From positions 1 to 28,652 of IMG/VR virus record IMGVR_UViG_3300035701_009374: 28,652 nucleotides of DNA. The stretch is one strand, 5' to 3'. A model generated the notes under the pieces. The model saw nothing but the letters and a program-made list of their open reading frames with translations. It was not told the origin of the DNA and ran no database searches. Of the stretch, positions 1-6,853 are shown in pieces. Within the stretch, counting starts at the first letter, position 1; each line of letters begins with the position of its first letter. Origin of the DNA: a virus. The position numbers and the translations under genes were made by a program.

Positions 1-348
1 TTAAGAATCCTGGTGTTGGTCTATGAAGCCATACATCAGCTCTTGTTTCTTTTCAAAATCCCTCGCCATCAGAACTATAACCTTTGCCGATTCATCCAAA
101 GTTCCTTCTACGAACTCTTTTACTTTGAGATTCTTGAAGTATTCGAATCGTCCTGCTGCTCTAATTAGTGCTACCAAGCGATTGATGGTCGGATTCTCAG
201 AAATGAATAAAGCAAAATCCAAAATCAATGAGCGCGCCTGTGGAGTCCATTTTTCAAGTATCGCTGTCTCTGCATTGTGCGCGAACTGCTTTTCAATGAT
301 GCCCCAAGCCACGGCCTCAATAATTCTAGCTGTTTCATTAATTTTCAT
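1..348 (-). CDS. hypothetical protein, leftward, divergent from the transposase operon
   Basis: This 115-residue protein is not recognised. The ATG at 346-348 is chosen because a strong AGGAGG lies just upstream on the minus strand (358-363); a longer reading frame to 420 would pass through that ribosome site. The product looks soluble and mostly helical, with no signal peptide or membrane segment. In Mu-like phages the position divergent from the early operon usually holds the repressor, but no helix-turn-helix is visible here. It could be a phage accessory gene or the last host gene. Function unknown; the coding call is fairly good because of the ribosome site. Confidence 0.6.
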   Translation of the reverse strand: MKINETARIIEAVAWGIIEKQFAHNAETAILEKWTPQARSLILDFALFISENPTINRLVALIRAAGRFEYFKNLKVKEFVEGTLDESAKVIVLMARDFEKKQELMYGFIDQHQDS

Positions 349-357
349 ATTCTCTTT

Positions 358-410
358 CCTCCTTCGGGTCTTGGGATCTGTTGACACCTCCATTCTGAGC
401 CCGAAGGAGG
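358..410. promoter_or_regulatory. divergent control region with 11-bp inverted repeat
   Basis: CCTCCTTCGGG (358-368) and CCCGAAGGAGG (400-410) form a perfect 11-bp inverted repeat between the two divergent genes. On the minus strand a possible promoter reads TTGAAA (415-420), 17-nt spacer, CAGAAT (392-397). On the plus strand TTGACA (381-386) has no good -10 at the expected distance. The left arm also serves as the ribosome site of the leftward gene. The arrangement suits an operator controlling the early switch, but the binding protein is unknown. Confidence 0.4.
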
Positions 411-444
411 CTCTTTTCAAGCAACCATTTTGTGGAGGTCCCTC

Positions 445-708
445 ATGCTCATAGGACTACTTCAGCGTTTTCAGTATGTGCGCGATATCATGGGCGAGCT
501 CGCGGAGCGGAAACACGAAGCGGAAATCATGAGGACAGCGCTCGCCGAGCGCCGCCGAGAGACGGATCTATTTCAGAAAGTGATCGATACCATGGCATCC
601 ACTCGAGATGTCCTCGTTGAATATATCAGCGATCTCCGTGCGGAACGGGAGCAGCCTCGAGCTGAAATTGTGGAGTTCCAGACCCGGCTTTCTGAGGCGG
701 GAAAATGA
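445..708 (+). CDS. small charged helical protein, first gene of the early operon
   Basis: An 87-residue protein, very rich in Arg and Glu and predicted to be largely coiled coil. ATG 445 is preferred over the in-frame TTG at 430 because GGAGGT (434-439) sits 5 nt before it. The stop overlaps the transposase start in an ATGA junction, so translation is probably coupled. In Mu this place upstream of A holds ner, a helix-turn-helix regulator; no such motif is seen, so it is not called ner. Function unknown. Confidence 0.65.
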   Translation: MLIGLLQRFQYVRDIMGELAERKHEAEIMRTALAERRRETDLFQKVIDTMASTRDVLVEYISDLRAEREQPRAEIVEFQTRLSEAGK

Positions 709-2612
709 AGCTGGTTCGGGCATCGGTGATCGCCCAAGCCCTCGGCATCGCCCGTCAAAATGTCTGGAAGCGAGCGAAAGCCGAGCATTGGGTTTATCAG
801 GGAACATCACGCGGCCACCAGTATGACTTTGGCTCGCTCCCGATTGAGTTGCAGCTCAAGATCTCACAATTGATTCCGCCTGAGAGGCCGACATCCATGG
901 ACAAGTGGCCGCAGAGGCCCGCGCTGGATATGGATGTGGCTTTGAAGGCCGCCACGGAGCACGAGCGCGATGTCCTTTTCTGCCGCGCCGTGATGATCTC
1001 CGAGTACGAGATCTCGAACCTCAATGTGTCCGCGTTCCTTGCACATTACAACGAAGGGTGCATTCCCAATCTTGTCGAGGTCTTCGAAAAGATTGGGCGT
1101 GTATCTCAGGCGACATTCTATCGGTGGTTGAAAAACCAACGCCGCAATGGAACGGCCGCGATCATCCCGCAATATCAGCGCAGGAATGCAACGCGCACCG
1201 GCTCCGGGCTCACAATTATGGAAAAGGGGTTCCTGGAGTATTGGTATTGCAACCCGGAGAAGCCCTCAATTCATAGCTGTTGGCAAACGTTGATCCAACA
1301 ACCCGGATGCATCGTCACCTATGCCGCGGCCAAGGGATATTTGCAGTCTCTCCCCAGGGTCTATACCGACAGCTTCCGCCTTGGCACAAGCAAGTGGGAC
1401 AATAAATATCAACCGCACATCGATCGGGACCCCACGCTCTATGCCGCGATGCAGCAGGTGGTCTCGGATCACCACAACTTCGACTTCCTTGTTGAGAAGG
1501 ATGGCCGGCTTTTCCGCCCTTGGATAACGGTCATCCAGGATTATAGGAGCGGTAAAGTCCTCAGCTGGTGCCCATCGATTTACCCCTCGAGTATTTCGAT
1601 TGCCGTTGCCTTGTACCGCATGATTGTCGCCTACGGTGCGGGGGAAGCTTTCCATTGCGATAACGGCAAGGATTATCGAAGCCATATCTTCAACGGCCAG
1701 ACCAAGAAAATGAAGGTAATCGACCAGAAGGGAATCGAGCGCGAAGCCCTGCTTCGGCTGCGCGGAGCGATCGAGATTTGTGGGATGAAGACCATTTTCG
1801 CCCGTCCTTATAGCGGCCGTTCCAAGGGGCGCCTGGAACGTATGTTCCGCTTCTGGGCGGAGTATGTCTCCAAAAGGTCCGGGTCCTGGTTGGGATCGAA
1901 TACCGTCGAACGTCCCGAGGACGCTCAACTCTATTGGAGATCCATAAAAGGCAAGGCCAAACGTACGGAAGGGATCCTCACATGGGACGGCTATATGCAG
2001 ATCATGGAGGTGTGGCCTGTATGGGTAAACGCCAACTGGCGTGGCGAAGGCAAAGGGATGGAAGGGCAGACGCCGGATGAAGTATTCGAAGCGACCAGGC
2101 TTCCAATGAAGGAAATATCAAAGGATACCCTGGAGATGGCATTCAGCCGCGCGGAAGTACGCCGGGTCCGCGGCAATTGTATCGAGATAGAGAAGATCGG
2201 CTACTGGGCTCCCGAGCTCTATCAATACTCCGGCCAGGATCTTATTGTCCGCCGCGCACTGGGATGTACGGATTACGTGGTCGTCATGCAGCAGAGCGGG
2301 CAATTCATCTGCCGGGCGGTTGGCAGCTGGTTCCGGGAGACTGAGGAACTGGCTGTTGTGAACGAGCGGGTTGCCCTCGCCAAACGCGCCAACCTCCAGG
2401 TGCTCTCAACTATGGGCGTCGGCCGTATCGAGCCACCTATAGGTTCCCGGTCGCTCATTGAGATCGCTCTCCGGGATCAGTCTAAGATGATCCCTTCCTC
2501 ATCAAATGAAAAAATCCTGCCCGCTAATGAACCCGAAGAACTTGCGCCGCGCAAGTCACGGTTGATAAGCCCGCTTGATGTTGGGCTGAACCAAAACGAG
2601 GAGGAGGACTGA
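705..2612 (+). CDS. Mu A-like DDE transposase
   Basis: A 635-residue transposase of the phage Mu A family, which pairs the phage ends and carries out strand transfer during integration and replicative transposition. Residues 1-60 form a Mu-type DNA-binding winged helix (VIAQALGIARQNVWKRAK). The RNase H-like core follows, with the likely catalytic triad D255 (SDHHNFDF), D319 (FHCDNGKDY) and E378 (KGRLERMF); the spacings of 64 and 59 residues resemble MuA (67 and 56). A beta-barrel and a basic C-terminal tail follow; in MuA the tail contacts MuB. Length is close to MuA (663 aa). It starts in an ATGA overlap and is followed directly by the MuB-like gene. Confidence 0.95.
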   Translation: MKLVRASVIAQALGIARQNVWKRAKAEHWVYQGTSRGHQYDFGSLPIELQLKISQLIPPERPTSMDKWPQRPALDMDVALKAATEHERDVLFCRAVMISEYEISNLNVSAFLAHYNEGCIPNLVEVFEKIGRVSQATFYRWLKNQRRNGTAAIIPQYQRRNATRTGSGLTIMEKGFLEYWYCNPEKPSIHSCWQTLIQQPGCIVTYAAAKGYLQSLPRVYTDSFRLGTSKWDNKYQPHIDRDPTLYAAMQQVVSDHHNFDFLVEKDGRLFRPWITVIQDYRSGKVLSWCPSIYPSSISIAVALYRMIVAYGAGEAFHCDNGKDYRSHIFNGQTKKMKVIDQKGIEREALLRLRGAIEICGMKTIFARPYSGRSKGRLERMFRFWAEYVSKRSGSWLGSNTVERPEDAQLYWRSIKGKAKRTEGILTWDGYMQIMEVWPVWVNANWRGEGKGMEGQTPDEVFEATRLPMKEISKDTLEMAFSRAEVRRVRGNCIEIEKIGYWAPELYQYSGQDLIVRRALGCTDYVVVMQQSGQFICRAVGSWFRETEELAVVNERVALAKRANLQVLSTMGVGRIEPPIGSRSLIEIALRDQSKMIPSSSNEKILPANEPEELAPRKSRLISPLDVGLNQNEEED

Positions 2613-3503
2613 ATGGAGTTTCGAAAGGAGCTGGGGGAGTTTCTCAAGAAAACAGGGCTCAGTCAAAGGGCCGCTGGGGAAGGGGCCGGATACACCGGGA
2701 GCGTGGTCTCCCAGTATCTCGCCGGAATCTACGCCGGGAACACCGACGAGGTGGAGGGCGCGCTCCATACCTGGATGGCGCGGGAGCAGAAGCGGCGCGC
2801 ACGGAAGCGCATTCCCATCGCCCGGACGGATACGCTGACCAGGATCATCAATGCCGTGAACATCGCCCACGAGGAGATGGACATCGCGGTCATCGTGGGT
2901 GAGACCGGGACCGGGAAGACTACCGCGGTGAGGAAGTACGTGGAGGAGGATCCCCATGGCGCGGTGCTCATCGAAGTGGACAAGTCCATGACGGCCTTCG
3001 CCTTCATCCAGGAGCTCGCGGAGGCGATCCGCGTGGACCGGCGCGGGAATCTCGCAGACCTGACCAAGCGGGTATGCGCGGCGCTTCGGGATCGGGACCT
3101 GGTGGTGATCGTCGATGAGGCGGACTACCTCAATGACGGCGCCATGGAGCTCGCACGCCGGGTGGTGAATGACAAGGGGCAGAGCGGCCTGGTCCTTGTG
3201 GGGCTCCCGAGGTTGGTCTTTCGGTTGAAGAACCTCAAGAACGATCATCAGCAGCTCGCCAGCCGGGTGGGAGTACTCCTGGAAGTGGACGGACTGAAGA
3301 GATCGGACGCCAAGGCAATCATCGCGTCGGTCTGGCCGGAAATCGATAAGGAAGTTGCGGAAGGCTTCTTCAAAGCCGCGGGGGCAAGCGTCCGGCATCT
3401 GTGCAAGCTGGTCGACCGGGCCTGGCGCACGGTGCTGGCCAATGGATCGAGCCTTCCGGATCTGGAAACCGTCCAGGTGGCCGGGGCGCTCATCCTGAAA
3501 TAG
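2613..3503 (+). CDS. Mu B-like transposition target-selection ATPase
   Basis: A 296-residue AAA+ ATPase of the MuB type. In Mu, B forms ATP-dependent filaments on target DNA, delivers target to A, and gives target immunity. An N-terminal helix-turn-helix (LSQRAAGEGAGYTGSVVSQY, residues 16-35) precedes the ATPase core with Walker A GETGTGKT (96-103) and Walker B VVIVDEAD (164-171). The segment SRVG (217-220) could supply a sensor or arginine-finger residue. Length matches MuB (312 aa). The ATG follows the transposase stop without a gap, indicating coupled translation. Confidence 0.93.
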   Translation: MEFRKELGEFLKKTGLSQRAAGEGAGYTGSVVSQYLAGIYAGNTDEVEGALHTWMAREQKRRARKRIPIARTDTLTRIINAVNIAHEEMDIAVIVGETGTGKTTAVRKYVEEDPHGAVLIEVDKSMTAFAFIQELAEAIRVDRRGNLADLTKRVCAALRDRDLVVIVDEADYLNDGAMELARRVVNDKGQSGLVLVGLPRLVFRLKNLKNDHQQLASRVGVLLEVDGLKRSDAKAIIASVWPEIDKEVAEGFFKAAGASVRHLCKLVDRAWRTVLANGSSLPDLETVQVAGALILK

Positions 3504-3514
3504 CGGAGAGGATC

Positions 3515-4282
3515 ATGGGGAGCCTGGTACATCAATCAGAGACGAAAATCAAGCAGCTCTATCAGCAGATGGAAGGTATCAAAGATGAGATGCGGGGGCT
3601 TTATCGGAAGAGTGCCCCGATCATCTTTGAGATCGGGAAGCTTCTCGCGGAAGCGAAGAAAACCCTTGATCATGGGGACTTCATTCCATGGGTGGAGCAG
3701 AGCCTGCCCTTCGACATTCGAACCGCCCAGCAGTATATGAAGATATACAGGTTCTTTTCCAAATACGAATCCGTTTCGTATTTGGAAAAGCTCACGGTGA
3801 GCGATCTCTTCATCACCGCAGGGGTCAGGAAGTTGCTTCCGACCCCAGAAAAGCCCGGGGAACTCAAGGTTGCAGGTGGAGAGCCGCAGGAAGATGCCCC
3901 CGATCTCTTCTATAAAGGGAAGCCGCTGGCGGATGATCCGCCCCAGTATCACGCGGTGGATTTCATTGGCAGCAGGCTCTACATGCAGCGCCGGGGGGCG
4001 GGATGTCCCAAGCATATCGGCGATCTATACCTCGCCGTCCCCCCGGGTCTCCCCGAGGAAAACTTTCTGGAGCTCCAGAAGAATATCCGCATCGCTATGG
4101 AGATTTTCTACCGCCACATAGAAGAAGCGGAGGATGCGGGCCTGGTCCAGCCCCCACGCGGCGCGGTGAGCTTCAAACAGCAGATCAGGCGGGGGCGAAA
4201 GACACGGCAAAGAGACGTTATCGACGTAACGCCGCGTGAGGGCGGCGCGGGAAAGCCGGCAGCCGCCGGCAAGGAGGAGTGA
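3515..4282 (+). CDS. DUF3102-type phage early protein
   Basis: A 255-residue protein whose residues about 36-85 match the DUF3102 pattern (IGKLLAEAKKTLDHGDFIPW then a helix with RTAQQYMKIYRFF). That family is common on phages and plasmids and is thought to bind DNA or regulate, but its job is not established. The C-terminal half is charged and ends in a Lys/Arg/Ala-rich tail. ATG 3515 has GGAGAGG just upstream; an upstream start at 3401 would overlap mu B heavily and lacks support. The coding sequence contains a perfect 16-bp hairpin (3754-3790). Confidence 0.75.
   Translation: MGSLVHQSETKIKQLYQQMEGIKDEMRGLYRKSAPIIFEIGKLLAEAKKTLDHGDFIPWVEQSLPFDIRTAQQYMKIYRFFSKYESVSYLEKLTVSDLFITAGVRKLLPTPEKPGELKVAGGEPQEDAPDLFYKGKPLADDPPQYHAVDFIGSRLYMQRRGAGCPKHIGDLYLAVPPGLPEENFLELQKNIRIAMEIFYRHIEEAEDAGLVQPPRGAVSFKQQIRRGRKTRQRDVIDVTPREGGAGKPAAAGKEE
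3754..3790. repeat. perfect 16-bp inverted repeat inside the DUF3102 gene
   Basis: CTTTTCCAAATACGAA (3754-3769) is followed after 5 nt by its exact reverse complement (3775-3790). It encodes the FSKYESVSYLEK stretch after the family core. Sixteen perfect base pairs are not expected by chance in coding DNA and would form a stable mRNA hairpin. Confidence 0.9.
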
Positions 4283-4283
4283 G

Positions 4284-4535
4284 ATGGAAATGAAACTGAC
4301 CCAGGATGGCTTTGAAAAGATCGAGAAGAACATCGATCTGATTCTCGGCCACGTCACCGACGGGATCACGGATCCCCTAAAAACGAGGGATGCCTTAAGC
4401 GAGATTCGATGCGGGCTTTTCAATCTGAAGAACCTGCTTCGAACCGTGATCATTCTCGAGCCGGGCGCCCGCGAAAAGCTGCTGGATGGCATCGCCGCCC
4501 TTGAGGAAGGAGGCGGCTATGTCCAGCCGGTATAA
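4284..4535 (+). CDS. small hypothetical early protein
   Basis: An 83-residue soluble helical protein, not recognised. The ATG at 4284 has a strong AAGGAGG site (4271-4277) inside the end of the previous gene, whose stop is only one base away. Its 3' end overlaps the start of the Gam-like gene by 17 bases, typical of tightly packed early operons. The distribution of Leu and Ile over residues 1-70 suggests a helical bundle. No domain or catalytic motif is visible. Confidence 0.7.
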   Translation: MEMKLTQDGFEKIEKNIDLILGHVTDGITDPLKTRDALSEIRCGLFNLKNLLRTVIILEPGAREKLLDGIAALEEGGGYVQPV

Positions 4536-5031
4536 ACCCCAAGTGGGCAAGCTGGAGAGCCTCGAGGAAGTGAACCTCAAGCTCAAGGAAATAGGGCTCC
4601 TGGAGCGCGAGATCGAGCAGCTCGACGGAGATGCGCAGAAGGAGATCACGGAGATCAAGGCGAAGGCGGCAAGGAAGGGCGCGCCGCTCAGGGCTCGGAT
4701 CATCGAGGCCTCCGCGCAGATCTCCGCTTTCGCCCAGTACAACAAGGTGGAGATGTTCAAGGACAAGAAGAGCATAGAGCTCTCCTTCGGGATCTTCGGC
4801 TTCAGGAAAAGTACTGCCATCCGAGTGAAGAAGACCACCGTGGAGCTCCTGCGGAAGCTGAAGCTCGGTCGTTTCATTCGCGTGAAGGAAGAGCCGGACA
4901 AGGAAGCCCTGGCGGAGCTCGATGACGAGACCCTGGCGCAAGTGGATGCCGTGCGCAAGGTCAAGGACGAGTTCTTCTGCCAGGCGAACCGCGAGGAGGT
5001 GAACAAGGACCTCCTGGCGGCGGGAATGTGA
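4519..5031 (+). CDS. gam: Mu Gam-like host-nuclease inhibitor
   Basis: A 170-residue protein matching the Mu Gam family. Mu Gam is a homologue of eukaryotic Ku that binds double-stranded DNA ends and protects them from RecBCD-type exonucleases. A long N-terminal helix with heptad-like spacing (SLEEVNLKLKEIGLLEREIE) is followed by the core with KSIELSFGIFGFRKST and a charged C-terminal helix. Length is close to Mu Gam (174 aa). GGAGG lies just before ATG 4519. Its place downstream of transposase A and B is the usual one in Mu-like phages. Confidence 0.88.
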   Translation: MSSRYKPQVGKLESLEEVNLKLKEIGLLEREIEQLDGDAQKEITEIKAKAARKGAPLRARIIEASAQISAFAQYNKVEMFKDKKSIELSFGIFGFRKSTAIRVKKTTVELLRKLKLGRFIRVKEEPDKEALAELDDETLAQVDAVRKVKDEFFCQANREEVNKDLLAAGM

Positions 5032-5203
5032 ATCCTCAAAAACGGCGATGACCATGAGAACGGCGGGCAGTGGAGAGAAGGAAGTGGAGCCGGGCGCCAT
5101 GGAAGAACCCTGCTTGAGTGGGGATGGGGCACGTCCCGGGGGCCGCAGGTTCGCCCTAAAAACTCGAGAGAACAGCCGTGACAGCCGGGAGAGACCGGCA
5201 TAT

Positions 5204-5295
5204 GGGGCCGCCGCACGCGATTCATCAACGCGGGGGCGCGACGGCGAGAAGCACGACTTCTCAATGCCTGGGAGGTTCGAATCCTTCCGGCCCCA
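5204..5295 (+). ncRNA. tRNA-like element A (degenerate or unusual tRNA)
   Basis: GGGGCCG (5204-5210) pairs perfectly with CGGCCCC (5288-5294), giving a 7-bp acceptor. Just before the 3' strand is a classical T arm, GGAGG-TTCGAAT-CCTTC (5271-5287), containing the B-box consensus GGTTCGAATCC. The 60 bases between do not form a normal D arm and anticodon arm. Visible hairpins are CGCG/CGCG around TTCATCA (5216-5232) and GAGAA/TTCTC around a 7-nt loop (5246-5262). CCA is not encoded. It may be a decayed tRNA, a tRNA mimic or an unusual phage tRNA; the decoding identity is not assignable. Confidence 0.4.
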
Positions 5296-5299
5296 ACGT

Positions 5300-5362
5300 G
5301 GGAGGCCAGGTGGGTGGAGTGCTCATAAACTCTCCGCGCGGGTTCAATTCCCGCCCTTCCCC
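5300..5362 (+). ncRNA. tRNA-like element B, short, with CAT in the anticodon-like loop
   Basis: GGGAGG (5300-5305) pairs with CCTTCCC (5355-5361, one G-U pair). It is preceded by a perfect T arm GCGGG-TTCAATT-CCCGC (5338-5354). GGAGT/ACTCT (5316-5333) closes a loop ending CTCATAA, the canonical form of a CAU anticodon loop with one extra G. Only 9 bases separate acceptor and anticodon stem, and they resemble a D loop (AGGTGGGT), so the D stem seems deleted. Total length is 63 nt, too short for a standard tRNA. It lies 4 nt after element A. Confidence 0.4.
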
Positions 5363-5363
5363 G

Positions 5364-5424
5364 AAACCGCCCCGTCCATTCCGCGGTCCACCGCGGAGCG
5401 GAGTCCACTCCGCCGGGGCGGTTT
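5364..5424 (+). terminator. three-stem hairpin structure, possible terminator
   Basis: AAACCGCCCCG (5364-5374) pairs perfectly with CGGGGCGGTTT (5414-5424), 11 bp. Inside are two further perfect 6-bp hairpins, CCGCGG-TCCA-CCGCGG (5381-5396) and GCGGAG-TCCA-CTCCGC (5398-5413), with the same TCCA tetraloop. The outer stem ends in TTT followed by ATATATAG, so it could terminate transcription after the tRNA-like elements, but the U tract is short. It could instead be a structural RNA junction. Confidence 0.5.
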
Positions 5425-5571
5425 ATATATAGAAGAAAACATCGGCGTTGCCGGTGGGGAAATGCCCCACGGTGTTACGGCCCGGGGGAACGAAGCGCCG
5501 CCTGGAGGGTGGGAGGGCCAAGGCCGAAAGAGAAGCCGGCCGGTAGGGTTGCGCAGTAGGGCGCGGTGAGA

Positions 5572-5601
5572 GGGGCGGGAAACAGGGAAGAACTGGGGGG
5601 G
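5572..5601 (+). promoter_or_regulatory. G-quadruplex-type motif in the leader of the next gene
   Basis: GGGG (5572-5575), GGG (5577-5579), GGG (5585-5587) and a run of seven G (5595-5601) are separated by 1, 5 and 7 bases, fitting the G3+N1-7 pattern. A second tract set (GGAGGGTGGGAGGG, 5504-5517) lies upstream. The motif sits about 35 bases before the ATG at 5636, where it could affect translation or replication. This is a sequence pattern only. Confidence 0.4.
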
Positions 5602-5635
5602 CCGCCCCGGCGCGCTTCGGTCAGAGGAGGAAGGC

Positions 5636-5845
5636 ATGGTAGCAACCCGTAGCGAGATGCTCGAGGAGCTGCTCGGACTTGAATGCAGGTGCGGCAACAC
5701 GAAAAGGAGCGGCATGTCCTTCTGTCGGCGCTGCTTCCTTTTGCTCCCCCGCAAACTGAAGCATGACCTCTACAAGCTGATGGGAAACGGCTACGAGGGA
5801 GCCTATCGCGATTCAGTTGCTTGCCTGATCAAGGAAACCACATGA
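5636..5845 (+). CDS. small zinc-ribbon-type early protein
   Basis: A 69-residue protein. Four cysteines in the pattern CRCGNTKRSGMSFCRRC (residues about 17-33) suggest a zinc-binding knuckle pair, followed by a basic helical C-terminal half (LLPRKLKHDLYKL). The start has an excellent AGAGGAGGAAGGC leader. It overlaps the next gene through an ATGA junction. Small zinc-finger proteins of this sort are common in Mu-like early regions, where they are thought to bind DNA or protein, but no function is established. Confidence 0.75.
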   Translation: MVATRSEMLEELLGLECRCGNTKRSGMSFCRRCFLLLPRKLKHDLYKLMGNGYEGAYRDSVACLIKETT

Positions 5846-6024
5846 AAGAAAGAATCAATCGGGCGCCGCTGGGATCCCGGATACATGCGGTTCCCGCCGG
5901 CATCTCCGCAAGCCGCTGTAGTTTCTGCGGTCTCACCATCTATTGGGTGGTGACCAAGAATAAGAAGAACATGCCACTGGATGCGGACGGCCGGTATCAC
6001 CGCTGCGCGAAAAAGAGCCGGTGA
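5842..6024 (+). CDS. small zinc-finger-type early protein
   Basis: A 60-residue basic protein starting in an ATGA overlap with the preceding zinc-ribbon gene, so probably translated by reinitiation. CSFCGLTIYWV and a C-terminal HRCAKK give a C-x2-C...H-x2-C type zinc site. The intervening NMPLDADGRYH resembles a recurring small phage protein in which a zinc ribbon is followed by a Pro-Leu-Asp motif. Function unknown. It is close to the length limit for gene calling, but the motif and the coupling support it. Confidence 0.7.
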   Translation: MKERINRAPLGSRIHAVPAGISASRCSFCGLTIYWVVTKNKKNMPLDADGRYHRCAKKSR

Positions 6025-6038
6025 GGAGGATCGAGTTC

Positions 6039-6479
6039 ATGGCTCCCCGGACCTGGACCAGGATCATCCACGTGGCAAAAACGAAATGCGGGCTGGACGA
6101 TGAAGCCTACCGCGCGCTCCTGCAGGGGGCGGCGGGGGTGGAGTCCTCATCGGATATTTCGAGCCAGGAACAATTCGCCTCGGTGATGAGCTGCTTCAAG
6201 CGCCTTGGTTTTGTATCCAAGGGCCGGGTAGGTAGACGATGGCCATGTACCTGGTCCCAGCAGAAAAAGATCCTAGTCCTCTGGAAGCTGGCCGCCCGGC
6301 ATCCTACGGAACCGGCTCTCGAGGCGTTCGTGCGGAGGATCGTGAACATCGAGAGTATGGATTGGCTGAACAACCGCCTTGCGCAGCGCGTCATCATCGC
6401 CCTTTCTTCCCTGGCCCGCCAGGCGGGCTATGACCCGGAGACGGGAAGGAAGCTCCCCATCGTGGAGGCTGCCGGATGA
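6039..6479 (+). CDS. GemA/gp16-like regulatory protein (DUF1018)
   Basis: A 146-residue protein matching the Mu GemA/gp16 family (DUF1018), linked in Mu to modulation of host gene expression and replication. The family start WTRIIHVAKTKCGLDDEAYR followed by ALLQGAAGVESSSDIS is clear in residues 5-45, and the C-terminal part carries the conserved RIVNIESMDWLN segment. ATG 6039 is chosen with AGGAGGA at 6025-6032; the GTG at 6021 lies before that site. The end overlaps the next gene (ATGATG at the stop). Confidence 0.85.
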   Translation: MAPRTWTRIIHVAKTKCGLDDEAYRALLQGAAGVESSSDISSQEQFASVMSCFKRLGFVSKGRVGRRWPCTWSQQKKILVLWKLAARHPTEPALEAFVRRIVNIESMDWLNNRLAQRVIIALSSLARQAGYDPETGRKLPIVEAAG

Positions 6480-6853
6480 TGCTTCTCACGGTGAGAGAGG
6501 CGGCTGCGGCCCTCAACTGCTCGACGGCCCACATCTATTACCTGCTCGCCATGGGGAGGCTCGAGGGCATTCAAATCGGCCAGGCATGGAGGATCAATTG
6601 TCTTTCGGTGGAGGAGTATGCTCGATCAGAATACATTGAAGGACTTTATGGACACCCTGCCGCCCATCCTGGACATCGGGGATATCGCAAGGCTCTTGAG
6701 GGTGACGCGGCTCACGGTCATCCGGGAGATCTGGCGGGGGAGACTCGCCGCCTACAAGATGCAGGAGCAAAGCCGGCCATGGAACATCCTAAGAGAAGAT
6801 CTCATAGCGTATCTTCAGACCAACTCGAATTTGTGATGGATGGCATTGCATGA
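6476..6853 (+). CDS. excisionase-like helix-turn-helix protein, 3' part overlapped by another frame
   Basis: The first ~50 residues (LLTVREAAAALNCSTAHIYY then GRLEGIQIGQAWRI) are a clear MerR/excisionase-type helix-turn-helix (HTH_17), usually DNA-binding. GGAGG (6464-6468) precedes the ATG. After about residue 52 the translation becomes a Gly/His/Arg-rich shadow of the better frame that starts at 6618, although this frame stays open to 6853. The real product may be short, may be 125 aa with a non-conserved tail, or the two may be one gene broken by a one-base shift. Confidence 0.6.
   Translation: MMLLTVREAAAALNCSTAHIYYLLAMGRLEGIQIGQAWRINCLSVEEYARSEYIEGLYGHPAAHPGHRGYRKALEGDAAHGHPGDLAGETRRLQDAGAKPAMEHPKRRSHSVSSDQLEFVMDGIA
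6618..6836 (+). CDS. second excisionase-like helix-turn-helix protein, nested out of frame
   Basis: A 72-residue protein with its own excisionase-type helix-turn-helix: LDIGDIARLLRVTRLTVIRE followed by WRGRLAAYKM and RPWNILREDLIAYL. It lies wholly inside the open frame that begins at 6476, in the +1 frame. GGAGGAG at 6610-6616 is present but is rather close to the ATG. The two domains are probable paralogues. It may be an independent gene, or the second half of a two-domain protein separated by a frameshift. Confidence 0.65.
   Translation: MLDQNTLKDFMDTLPPILDIGDIARLLRVTRLTVIREIWRGRLAAYKMQEQSRPWNILREDLIAYLQTNSNL

Larger units (their letters stand above)
5032..5635 (+). other. 600-base non-coding, GC-rich structured region
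   Basis: No convincing gene lies between gam and the next ribosome site at 5624-5632. Open frames here lack ribosome sites and give Arg/Gly/Pro-rich translations typical of non-coding GC-rich DNA. The stretch holds two elements with tRNA-type T arms (5204-5362), a nested hairpin structure (5364-5424), a GTGGGG/CCCCAC hairpin near 5454-5470 and a run of G tracts (5504-5601). Together these suggest a structured RNA or an RNA-processing region within the early transcript. Confidence 0.6.

Noticed and set aside
1-348. Leftward gene as the Mu-type repressor
   Set aside because: Position fits, but no helix-turn-helix or repressor-family motif is visible, so it is left as unknown.
4395-5408. 337-codon minus-strand frame over gam and the structured region
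   Set aside because: It runs antisense to gam and through hairpins, is Ser/Arg-rich and has no start signal.
5048-5569. Open frame of 173 codons across the gap after gam
   Set aside because: It has no ribosome site, an Arg/Gly/Pro-rich translation, and runs across tRNA-like arms and hairpins; the frame is open only because the DNA is GC-rich.
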